A stretch of DNA of 13,019 nt from an uncultured Oscillospiraceae bacterium (GTDB lineage: Bacteria > Bacillota > Clostridia > Oscillospirales > Oscillospiraceae). Positions 6,980 through 13,019 of this stretch are shown here, piece after piece. The position numbers were made by a program, and so were the translations under genes. Where the stretch lies: assembly GCA_905205085.1 (NCBI GenBank), contig CAJLCG010000066.1:1-13019 (forward strand). Reading direction: 5' to 3'. The notes under the pieces are model-generated. The model saw nothing but the letters and a program-made list of their open reading frames with translations. It searched no databases and was not told the origin of the DNA. Within the stretch, counting starts at the first letter, position 1. Each line of letters begins with the position of its first letter.

Positions 6980-7015
6980 GTGCAAAAATATTTTGTGGGA
7001 AAGGAGCGCGGTACG

Positions 7016-8698
7016 ATGGGAGACCTAGCTACCATGGCCCAGATGAAGGAGCTGGACCGGATTGCCATTGAGGAGCGGGGTATCCCCTCCCTGGAGCTGA
7101 TGGAGAACGCTGCCAAGGCGGTAGCCCAGGCGGTGGTCAATCTGGCGGGCCCGGCGGACGGCCGCAGGTCGGACGGAGTGATCGCTACGGCCACCAGCGT
7201 GGTACGGATGAGGACGGAGACGGAGCCCACAGCGGAGGAGCAGCGGGAGGCGGAGGAGGCAGAGAGTATCATCCTGTCCAAAAACACCGACCCCACCCCC
7301 CGCATTGGCATTTTCTGCGGACCGGGCAACAACGGAGGGGACGGCGTGGCTGCCGCCCGGCTCTTGCTGGAGGCGGGCTACCGGGTCCGGACCTTCCTGT
7401 TGGGAAACCGAGAAAAGATGACCCCGGATGAGAGGGCCATGGAGGAGAAGCTGAAGCAGGCCGGAGGCGAGCTGGAGTCCCTGGACCTGGAGGACCGGCG
7501 CACCACCGCCTGGCTGTCCACCTGCGACTGCTTTGTGGATGCCCTGTTCGGGGTGGGACTCCAGCGCCCCCTGGCGGGGGAGTTCCTGGCCCTGGTGCAG
7601 TGGCTCAACCGGATGCGCACCCCGGTGGTCTCCTGCGACCTGCCCTCCGGGGTCCACGGGGACACAGGAGAGATTCTGGGGGACGCGGTCCAGGCCAAGG
7701 TGACCGTCACCTTCACCTGTGCCAAACCCGGCCTCTATCTGGACGCCGGCGCAGGCCGGGCGGGAGAGGTGAAGGTGGCCAACATCGGCATCCCCTGGGA
7801 GCTGGTCTTCGAACAGATCAAACAGGGGAAAGAGGGGACTCGGGTCCTGCCCGACTATGCCAAGCTGCACCTTCCCCGCCGCCCGGTGGACGGCCACAAG
7901 GGGGACTTTGGCAAGCTCTTCATTCTGGCTGGCAGCGAGGGCTACACCGGAGCCCCCAACCTGGCCGCCCGGGCTGCCCTGCGCACCGGGGCGGGGCTGG
8001 TCTTTCTGGGCGTGCCCCGGGAGATCTACCCCATTCTGGCCGTCAAGTGTGACGAGGCCATGCCCTTCCCCCTGCCGGAGCGATATGAAGAAATTCTGGA
8101 GAAGGCCAAAAGCTGCGACGTGGCCCTCATCGGCCCCGGCCTGGGCCGCCACCCCAAGACCGAAAAGCTGGTGCGGGCTCTGCTGGAGGACCTGGACATC
8201 CCCGTGGTGCTGGATGCCGATGGCATAAACGCTCTGCGGGGGCATATAGATATTCTGGACAAACGCTCCGCCCCCACCGTCCTCACCCCCCACGCCGGGG
8301 AGTATGCACGGCTTACCGGTACGTCTCTGCCGGTGAAGGACCGGCTGAGCGCCGCCCGGGCCTTTGCCAAGGAACATCACTGCACCTTGGTGCTCAAGGG
8401 CCACGGCACGGTGACCGCCGCCCCTTCCGGCCAGTGCTGGATCTGCGGGACCGGCAACCCGGGCATGGCCAAGGGGGGCTCGGGGGATGTGCTGTCCGGC
8501 ATGATCGCCGCCCTGTGGGGGCAGAAGCACCTGAAGGGGCCCTACACCGACCTCTCGGAGCTGGCGGCCTGGGCGGTGTGGTACCACGGAAAGGCGGGGG
8601 ACAAGTGCGCCGGGAGACTGGGGGAGTATGCCATGCTCCCCAGCGACCTGCTGGACGCCATCCCAGAGGTGCTGTTGGAGAACACCGACCGGGAATAA
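7016..8698 (+). CDS. nnr: Bifunctional NAD(P)HX epimerase / ADP-dependent dehydratase
   Basis: Cytoplasmic repair enzyme for hydrated NADH and NADPH (NADHX/NADPHX). The N-terminal YjeF_N half epimerises R-NAD(P)HX and the C-terminal ribokinase-like half dehydrates the S form using ADP. I take the start MGDLATMAQMKEL, 560 aa, because AAGGAG (7001-7006) lies nine bases upstream; an in-frame ATG at 6926 lies inside the terminator and is unlikely, and ATG 7034 is an alternative. Epimerase motifs are GPGNNGGDG (102-110) and SCDLPSGVHGDTG (206-218). Dehydratase motifs are KGDFGKLFILAGSEGYTGA (295-313), LTPHAGEYARL (423-433) and GTGNPGMAKGGSGDVLSG (478-495). Residues about 45-95, between the first helix and the nucleotide loop, form an unusually long hydrophilic segment rich in T, E, R and A. 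It is followed after 22 bases by a lipoprotein gene, and probably shares its transcript. Confidence 0.96.
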   Translation: MGDLATMAQMKELDRIAIEERGIPSLELMENAAKAVAQAVVNLAGPADGRRSDGVIATATSVVRMRTETEPTAEEQREAEEAESIILSKNTDPTPRIGIFCGPGNNGGDGVAAARLLLEAGYRVRTFLLGNREKMTPDERAMEEKLKQAGGELESLDLEDRRTTAWLSTCDCFVDALFGVGLQRPLAGEFLALVQWLNRMRTPVVSCDLPSGVHGDTGEILGDAVQAKVTVTFTCAKPGLYLDAGAGRAGEVKVANIGIPWELVFEQIKQGKEGTRVLPDYAKLHLPRRPVDGHKGDFGKLFILAGSEGYTGAPNLAARAALRTGAGLVFLGVPREIYPILAVKCDEAMPFPLPERYEEILEKAKSCDVALIGPGLGRHPKTEKLVRALLEDLDIPVVLDADGINALRGHIDILDKRSAPTVLTPHAGEYARLTGTSLPVKDRLSAARAFAKEHHCTLVLKGHGTVTAAPSGQCWICGTGNPGMAKGGSGDVLSGMIAALWGQKHLKGPYTDLSELAAWAVWYHGKAGDKCAGRLGEYAMLPSDLLDAIPEVLLENTDRE

Positions 8699-8720
8699 AC
8701 CATAGCTTGGAGGGAACAGC

Positions 8721-9302
8721 GTGAAGAAGCAGCTGCTTTTCCTACCAATGATGCTCCTGCTGCTGACCGGCTGCGGCGGCGGGCAAGAGGGTAAGACCGG
8801 GGCGGAGGCCCTGGCGGTGGAGATCCGGGGGGAGTACATGGCTATGACGGGCTACTCCCTCCAGGCCCAGGTGAATGCCGACTACGGGCAGCGGGTGTAC
8901 GATTTCACCCTGTCCGTGACCAATGACGGGGAGGAGACCGCGGTGGTCATCCGGGAGCCGGAGATGCTCTCCGGGGTGACGGCCCGCATTCACGGGGAGG
9001 AGGGTACCCTGGAGTATGACGACCTGAGTTTGGAGACCGGATTTCTGGACGGCGAGAGTCTGTCCCCGGTGAGTGCCCTGCCTACGCTGATGGAGGCGGC
9101 CCGCACCCAGTACATCGACCGGTGCACCCTGACTGACGGGGTGTTGGAGGTCCACTGTGCCGACCCGGAGCAGAACTCCGGCACAGGCCAGGAGGTGACC
9201 TTGTGGTTTGACGCCCAGACCCACGCCCTCACCGGCGGAGAGATCAGCCAGGATGGGCGGCGTGTCATTGCCTGCCAAATCACGGAATTTACTAAGACAT
9301 AG
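8721..9302 (+). CDS. GerS/YdcC-like lipoprotein with predicted LolA-type fold
   Basis: A 193-aa protein starting at GTG, chosen because GGAGG (8709-8713) sits seven bases upstream and residue 1 begins a perfect lipoprotein signal: MKKQ, a hydrophobic run, then the lipobox LTGC with lipidated C18. The mature part is beta-rich with alternating strands (YSLQAQVNADYGQRVYDFTLSV, TAVVIREPEML, EVTLWFDAQTHALTGGEI), consistent with a LolA/LolB-like barrel. Its place directly before alr matches B. subtilis ydcC and C. difficile gerS, the latter a germination lipoprotein that works with the amidase CwlD on spore cortex and is cotranscribed with alr2. The assignment rests on signal, size, strand pattern and synteny; the sequence itself is divergent. 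If right, it is anchored on the outer face of a membrane in the forespore or mother cell. It lies 20 bases before alr. Confidence 0.65.
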   Translation: MKKQLLFLPMMLLLLTGCGGGQEGKTGAEALAVEIRGEYMAMTGYSLQAQVNADYGQRVYDFTLSVTNDGEETAVVIREPEMLSGVTARIHGEEGTLEYDDLSLETGFLDGESLSPVSALPTLMEAARTQYIDRCTLTDGVLEVHCADPEQNSGTGQEVTLWFDAQTHALTGGEISQDGRRVIACQITEFTKT

Positions 9303-9322
9303 AGATAAAGAAGGAATCATAG

Positions 9323-10441
9323 ATGGATACCACAACCATGAGAACCTGGGCGGAGATCGACCTGTCCGCCCTGGAGCATAACTACCGCGCCCTGCGCGCC
9401 ATGCTGCCTGCGGGCTGTCGGTTTTTAGGCGTGTGCAAGGCCAACGCCTACGGCCACGGGGCCGTGGCGGTGGCCCAAAAGCTGGAGGAGCTGGGGGCCG
9501 ATATGCTGGCGGTGGCCTGCGTGGCCGAGGCAAAGGAGCTGCGCCAGGCCGGGATCACCCTGCCTATCCTGTGCCTGGGCAATACCCCTGTGGAGCTGGC
9601 CCCCATGCTGCTGGAGTACCAGGTGACCCAGGCGGTGGGGGACCTGGCCACCGGACAGGCTCTGTCTGAGGCGGCGGTGGCGGCGGGCAAAACCCTCACC
9701 ATCCACGTCAAGCTGGACACCGGCATGAGCCGCCTGGGCTTCCTCTGGCAGGGGGAGCAGACCGCGCAGGAGATCGCCCAGCTGTGCGCGCTGCCTGGCC
9801 TGGAGGCGGAGGGGATGTTCACCCACTTTGCCGATGCCGACAGCAGCGAGGAGTACACCATGGGGCAGCTGACCAAGTTTTTGGATGCCAGGGAGGCTTT
9901 GGAAAAGCTTGGGGTTACCTTTCAAATTTGCCATTGCGGGGCCAGCGGGGCTGTGCTAAACTATCCCTGTACCCATATGGACATGGTGCGCCCCGGCATC
10001 GCCCTGTACGGCTATTACCCCGCCCCGGAGATGGAGGGGCTGGATGGCCCCGGCCTGCGTCCGGTAATGACGGTGAAAAGCCGCATCGCTGCAGTACGCG
10101 CGCTGCCCGCCGGTACCTGCGTCAGCTACGGAAGAACCGCCGTTTTGAAGCGGGACTCCAAACTGGCCGTAGTGCCCATCGGCTACGGCGACGGCTATCC
10201 CCGGTGCCTGTCCAACCGGATGGTCATGGAAATTCACGGTGCCCCCTGTCCCATTGTGGGCCGAGTGTGTATGGATATGTGCATGGTGGACGTCACCGAC
10301 CTGCCCGACGTAAAGCCGGGGGATGTGGCGGTGGTCTACGGCCCCGGCCTAACCCAGAAAGCCGCCGACCTGGTGGGCACCATTGTCTACGAGCTTTTGT
10401 GTGACGTCAATCCCCGCGTCCCCCGGGTCTACCTGCCCTGA
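9323..10441 (+). CDS. alr: Alanine racemase
   Basis: PLP-dependent enzyme converting L-alanine to D-alanine for peptidoglycan; in spore formers some paralogues also limit alanine-triggered germination. At 372 aa it has normal length. The PLP lysine is K39 in VCKANAYGHG, the second catalytic base is Y269 in CVSYGRTAVL, and R137 in GMSRLGF is conserved. K130 (IHVKLDTG) is in the position of the carbamylated lysine. CHCGASGAVLN, MVRPGIALYG, VPIGYGDGYPR and the C-terminal RVPRVYL are further family blocks. AAGGA lies seven bases upstream of the chosen ATG; a second ATG five codons later (MRTWAEIDL) is also possible. The lipoprotein gene upstream is close enough for translation from one mRNA. Confidence 0.98.
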   Translation: MDTTTMRTWAEIDLSALEHNYRALRAMLPAGCRFLGVCKANAYGHGAVAVAQKLEELGADMLAVACVAEAKELRQAGITLPILCLGNTPVELAPMLLEYQVTQAVGDLATGQALSEAAVAAGKTLTIHVKLDTGMSRLGFLWQGEQTAQEIAQLCALPGLEAEGMFTHFADADSSEEYTMGQLTKFLDAREALEKLGVTFQICHCGASGAVLNYPCTHMDMVRPGIALYGYYPAPEMEGLDGPGLRPVMTVKSRIAAVRALPAGTCVSYGRTAVLKRDSKLAVVPIGYGDGYPRCLSNRMVMEIHGAPCPIVGRVCMDMCMVDVTDLPDVKPGDVAVVYGPGLTQKAADLVGTIVYELLCDVNPRVPRVYLP

Positions 10442-10572
10442 GTGCCCAGCCGCCCGGCGGCGGCATAGGATGGTGTGGAGCGGCAGGCTGCCCGCCTGCG
10501 GCAGGGAAGGCGCGGAGGCGAAAATTTTCTGACCCTAGCAACGTATAATCCCCTCCGCCCCGTGGGAGAATC

Positions 10573-10622
10573 ATAGTACAGCGTTACATAAAGGACCGGG
10601 AAGGCCCTGTAACGCGTACTAT
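10573..10622. repeat. Near-perfect 15-bp hairpin between alr and mazF
   Basis: ATAGTAC (10573-10579) pairs with GTACTAT (10616-10622), and GCGTTACA (10581-10588) with TGTAACGC (10608-10615). The only flaw is one unpaired A (10580). The 19-base loop holds a small GGG/CCC stem. A four-T tract follows (10622-10625), then the mazF ribosome site (GGAG at 10631-10634). It may be a weak terminator between alr and mazF, an mRNA structure limiting mazF translation, or a protein-binding palindrome. The rest of the 198-base gap (10442-10639) holds a GCAGGC/GCCTGC hairpin at 10483-10499 and no convincing gene. Confidence 0.7.
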
Positions 10623-10639
10623 TTTCCAGCGGAGTGTGA

Positions 10640-11011
10640 ATGTACGTGGACAACAGTGTGAAACGAGGCGACATTTTTTACGCCGATCTCAGCCCGGTGG
10701 TGGGCAGTGAGCAGGGCGGCGTGCGTCCGGTGCTTATCGTGCAGAACGACACCGGCAACCGCCACAGCCCCACTGTCATCGCTGCGGCGATTACCTCCCA
10801 GACCGGGAAGGCCAAGCTGCCCACCCACATCCCTCTCTCCGCCCTCAGCTGCGGGCTGCCCAAGGACTCCATCGTCCTGCTGGAGCAGATCCGCACCCTG
10901 GATAAGCGCCGTCTGCGGGAGCACATGGGGAAGGTGGATGAGAAGGCGATGAGAAAGGTAGATAACGCCATCGCGGTCAGCTTTGGCCTCCATCCGGAGA
11001 CCATGGTGTAG
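10640..11011 (+). CDS. mazF: MazF/EndoA-type endoribonuclease toxin, no antitoxin adjacent
   Basis: Sequence-specific mRNA endoribonuclease of the MazF/PemK family, very close to B. subtilis EndoA (NdoA), whose known target is UACAU. The 123 residues start with MYVDNS and then the family start VKRGDIFYADLSPVVGSEQGG. The catalytic pair is R29 (GGVRPVL) and T52 (AAITSQ), matching EndoA R25 and T48 with a constant offset of four. KAKLPTH, SIVLLEQIRTLDK and MRKVDNAI are typical. In B. subtilis the antitoxin gene ndoAI lies between alr and ndoA; here that gap is only 198 bases and contains no MazE-like reading frame. The toxin therefore appears to be an orphan, or is controlled by the hairpin upstream or by an unlinked antitoxin. 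GGAG precedes the ATG by five bases. Confidence 0.95.
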   Translation: MYVDNSVKRGDIFYADLSPVVGSEQGGVRPVLIVQNDTGNRHSPTVIAAAITSQTGKAKLPTHIPLSALSCGLPKDSIVLLEQIRTLDKRRLREHMGKVDEKAMRKVDNAIAVSFGLHPETMV

Positions 11012-11022
11012 ACCGGGAGGAG

Positions 11023-11040
11023 AACCGCCTGCGGGCGGTT
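11023..11040 (+). repeat. GC-rich hairpin between mazF and the secreted-protein gene
   Basis: AACCGCC (11023-11029) and GGCGGTT (11034-11040) form a perfect 7-bp stem with a TGCG loop, 11 bases after the mazF stop. Only TT follows, so termination would be weak. It could be a partial attenuator or an mRNA-stabilising structure, leaving the downstream gene partly linked to mazF. Confidence 0.5.
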
Positions 11041-11077
11041 TACATAGGAAACGCGACGATAAAAGGAGTACATCACA

Positions 11078-11587
11078 ATGAAAAAGACGGGAACCTGGAA
11101 GATCCGCCTGGCCGCCTTCTGTCTGGCCGGGAGCTGCCTGGCGGCGGGAGCAGTGGCTCTGGCGGCGGGCGACCAGAACGACCCCCTGGTCACACTCAGC
11201 TATCTCACCCAGAAGGTGCTTCCCGACCTGGAGAAATCTACCCAGGAGAAGGCGGACGCCAAGAGCGCAGAGCTCACCAAGCAGTTTGAGCAGCTGGCCG
11301 GCCAGTCCGGCACCGGCAGCAGCGCCTCCTATCAGGTGGTCACCCTGTCCGCGGGCCAGCGGATGAACTTAGGGCTGGGGGCCGAGGTCATGCTCCGGGT
11401 GGGCAGCGCCACCGCTGGCGCGGCGGAAAATCCCGCCCTGGTGGACACTACCACTGGAGGGAACCTGAACAATGGCGGCGCCCTGGTGCAGAACCACCTG
11501 TACATGGCCACCATGAGCGACCACTACATCACTGCCGGCGGCAGTACAGTGAAGGTCCTGGTCCGCGGCTCTTACACGCTTTCTTGA
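11078..11587 (+). CDS. Small secreted protein of unknown function
   Basis: I do not recognise a named family. The 169-aa product has a clear Sec signal peptide: MKKTGTWKIR, a hydrophobic stretch 11-28, and a likely cut near ALAA-GD (30/31). The segment GDQNDPLVTLSYLTQKVLPDLE (31-52) is followed by a charged, probably coiled-coil helix (about 52-74), a Gly/Ser linker (75-84) and a beta-rich C-terminal domain (85-169) with YQVVTLSAGQRMNLGLGAEVMLRVGSA and STVKVLVRGSYTLS. The last part reads like a small beta-sandwich. No lipobox, sortase signal or transmembrane helix is seen after cleavage, so it is probably released or wall-associated. AAAAGGAG lies eight bases upstream of the ATG. It is the last plus-strand gene before a repeat and a terminator. 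Confidence 0.85.
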   Translation: MKKTGTWKIRLAAFCLAGSCLAAGAVALAAGDQNDPLVTLSYLTQKVLPDLEKSTQEKADAKSAELTKQFEQLAGQSGTGSSASYQVVTLSAGQRMNLGLGAEVMLRVGSATAGAAENPALVDTTTGGNLNNGGALVQNHLYMATMSDHYITAGGSTVKVLVRGSYTLS

Positions 11588-11625
11588 CCTACTTTTCTTG
11601 AAAGAAAAGTAGGCAAAAGAACTTT
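11588..11625 (+). repeat. Hairpin-plus-tail repeat, copy B
   Basis: CCTACTTTTCTT (11588-11599) and AAGAAAAGTAGG (11602-11613) form a perfect 12-bp stem with a GA loop. It starts at the first base after the stop codon and is followed by CAAAAGAACTTT. It shares the hairpin core and the GGCAAAAGAACTT-like tail with copy A next to pheT. A second small hairpin follows, GCGAAAC-TTC-GTTTCGC (11629-11645). Confidence 0.6.
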
Positions 11626-11682
11626 GGCGCGAAACTTCGTTTCGCTTCTGAGTAGAGCCAGGATAGCTTTCTTGAGACAAAC

Positions 11683-11720
11683 AAAAAATCGGCGAACCAA
11701 TTTGGTTCGCCGATTTTTTT
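11683..11720. terminator. Bidirectional terminator between convergent genes
   Basis: Six As, TCGGCGAACCA (11689-11699), loop ATT, TGGTTCGCCGA (11703-11713) and seven Ts. The stem is perfect, with A-runs on the left and T-runs on the right, so it can stop transcription in both directions. It serves the secreted-protein gene on the plus strand. Its last bases overlap the stop codon of the MATE gene (11719-11721) on the minus strand. Confidence 0.95.
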
Positions 11721-13019
11721 ATGCCTGTTTGGGAGGCGGGCCGTCCTCGCTGGGGAGGTGATAGCCGATGCCCCGCCGCTCCAGCAGGTAGACAGTGGAG
11801 TGGAAGAGCACAATGACCACCCAGCCAAGGCCGGTGGACAGGGCCACCGCGTCCAGACCCATGGCTCCCACCAGCAGGTAAGTGCCGATCACCCGCACCA
11901 CGATCTGCAAGGTGGTGCCGAAGAAGGTGATATTCATGCGGCCGATGCCCCGGTAGTGGCCCACGTAGGAGTGGCCGATGAAGGACAAGAAGTAGAACCA
12001 GGCCATAAGCTGGAGGTAGGATACGCCCAGGGGGATGCTCTGCGGGTCGTCGCCCAAAAACAGGGCCACCATGGGGGTGGGGAAGAGACCCAGCAGCACA
12101 GAGAAGCCCACGCCGATGGCGGTGGTGATGGCAAAGCCCTGGAGGAATCCCCGGTTGGCCCGCTGGTACTGCTTGGCCCCCTGGTTCTGGGCCACAAAGA
12201 TGGCAATGGCCTCACAGGCGCTGATGCCGAAGGCCTGGGAGAAGTTTTCCACTCGGGTGGTGGCGGTAAAGGCGGAGATGGCGTCGGTGCTGATGCCGTT
12301 GACTGCGCTTTGAATCATCAGCTTGCCCAGGTACAGGCTGGACTGCTGGAGTGCGGCCACGGCGGCATAGCTGGTGGTCAGCCGCATGAGCATGGGCTCC
12401 AGGCGCATGTCCGCCTTCCGGATGCGCAGGAAGGAGAGCTTTTTGCGCATATAGACAAGGCACAGCAGGGCGGAGAGCAGCTGGGCACTGGAGGTGGCCA
12501 GGGCGGTGCCCACAATGCCCAGCTCCATCTGAGCCACCAGCACCCAGGCGGCCAGCAGATTATAGCCCAGGGAGGCTAAGAGAAAGTACAGGGCCGCCTT
12601 GGTGTTGCCGATGGCCCGCAGGGTGGCGGCCAGGTAGTTGTAGGCGAAAGTGAAGAGCATGCCCACCAGGATGACCCGCAGGTAGGCGGTGGTGTCTGCC
12701 ATCAGCTCATCCGGCGTGGAGATGAGCCGGAGCAGCTGGGGCAGGAATAGCTGGGTGAGGACAACGGCCACCAGAGTCGTGCCGCCGATGAGCACGCCCG
12801 AGACAAACAGCTGCCGGCGCAGGCGGGGGAAGTTGCGCTCCCCGAAGAACCGGGCCACCAGCACCGACGCGCCCATACAGGCTCCGGTGATCACATAGAT
12901 GAACAGGTTCATCACGCTCTCCGCCACGCCCAGGGCGGCAAAGGCGTCGCCGCCGATGCCGTTGGACTGAGGCTCCAAAACGGTGAGACATGTGGCCATG
13001 GCTATTGCCGCGTCAAAGG
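11719..13019 (-). CDS. MATE-family multidrug/cation exporter (5' end outside window)
   Basis: Inner-membrane antiporter of the MATE/MOP superfamily, exporting cationic or other small molecules in exchange for Na+ or H+; the substrate cannot be predicted. About 433 codons are visible and the frame stays open to the window edge. The first visible ATG (12999) is probably internal, because the usual N-terminal helix is missing. Family blocks are GGDAFAALGVAESV, GACMGASVLVARFFGERN, LRAIGNTKAALYFLLASLGYNLLAAWVLV, the second-half repeat ACEAIAIFVAQNQGAKQYQRANRGFLQGF and GHYRGIGRMNITFFGTTLQIVVRVIGTYLLV. About eleven hydrophobic segments fit a 12-helix protein lacking part of helix 1. The C terminus is short and polar. 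It converges on the plus-strand operon and shares its terminator. Confidence 0.93.
   Translation of the reverse strand, partial: FDAAIAMATCLTVLEPQSNGIGGDAFAALGVAESVMNLFIYVITGACMGASVLVARFFGERNFPRLRRQLFVSGVLIGGTTLVAVVLTQLFLPQLLRLISTPDELMADTTAYLRVILVGMLFTFAYNYLAATLRAIGNTKAALYFLLASLGYNLLAAWVLVAQMELGIVGTALATSSAQLLSALLCLVYMRKKLSFLRIRKADMRLEPMLMRLTTSYAAVAALQQSSLYLGKLMIQSAVNGISTDAISAFTATTRVENFSQAFGISACEAIAIFVAQNQGAKQYQRANRGFLQGFAITTAIGVGFSVLLGLFPTPMVALFLGDDPQSIPLGVSYLQLMAWFYFLSFIGHSYVGHYRGIGRMNITFFGTTLQIVVRVIGTYLLVGAMGLDAVALSTGLGWVVIVLFHSTVYLLERRGIGYHLPSEDGPPPKQA

Noticed and set aside
6926..7015. Upstream extension of nnr by 30 residues
   Set aside because: It begins inside the sufB terminator and crosses the promoter; AAGGAG at 7001 favours the ATG at 7016.
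7025..8839. Open frame of 604 codons opposite nnr
   Set aside because: Antisense shadow; the plus strand has complete epimerase and dehydratase motifs.
10544..10549. TATAAT as a mazF promoter -10 box
   Set aside because: The hexamer is perfect, but no -35-like sequence lies 16-18 bases upstream and no TG extension is present, so it was not listed as a feature.
10429..10674. 81-codon minus-strand frame in the alr-mazF gap as a possible antitoxin
   Set aside because: It runs opposite to mazF, overlaps both genes, is read through the hairpin, and shows no MazE-like features.
1..13019. CRISPR array, tRNA or rRNA gene, transposase, phage or attachment site
   Set aside because: No regularly spaced repeats, tRNA-like cloverleaf, rRNA sequence or mobile-element protein was seen on either strand.

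Overview
The window looks like chromosomal DNA of a GC-rich, spore-forming clostridial Firmicute, most likely in the Oscillospiraceae (Flavonifractor/Oscillibacter-like). The grounds are a transcriptional T-box leader, a PheS/PheT pair of Firmicute type, a two-gene SufC-SufB cassette, and the clostridial gene order nnr / GerS-YdcC-type lipoprotein / alr / mazF. The taxonomic placement is inference from these features. Nothing in the window looks like phage, plasmid or IS DNA.

Left block (1-4973, minus strand). One transcription unit reads right to left. It runs from a sigma-A-type promoter (4945-4973) through a phenylalanine T-box (specifier UUC at 4842-4840, antiterminator GGGTGGTACCGCG, intrinsic terminator 4702-4738), a secreted CE4 polysaccharide deacetylase, pheS and pheT. 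PheT is about 90-100 residues longer than usual, with an extra segment in its N-terminal tRNA-binding region that looks like a second OB-type module.

Middle block (5011-6957, plus strand). Divergent from the T-box is a strong consensus promoter embedded in a 10-bp-arm palindrome. A second candidate promoter and a structured leader follow, then a compact SufC-SufB pair (242 and 305 aa) closed by a strong terminator. The pair matches the minimal SUF (SMS-type) Fe-S assembly machinery; no SufS, SufU or SufD is adjacent.

Right block (6958-11720, plus strand). An extended -10 promoter precedes the fused NAD(P)HX epimerase/dehydratase (nnr), a LolA-fold GerS/YdcC-like lipoprotein, alanine racemase (alr), mazF without a mazE, and a small secreted protein of unknown function. 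This is the conserved stress/envelope/germination neighbourhood of Firmicutes. A near-perfect 15-bp hairpin lies in the alr-mazF gap where mazE would normally be. The block ends in a hairpin repeat and a bidirectional terminator.

Right edge (11719-13019, minus strand). A MATE-family transporter converges on the same terminator; its 5' end lies outside the window.

The points most worth following are the T-box-controlled deacetylase, the duplicated-looking OB module in PheT, the palindromic operator of the minimal Suf cassette, the orphan mazF with its upstream hairpin, and a hairpin-plus-tail repeat that ends transcripts at both sides of the window.
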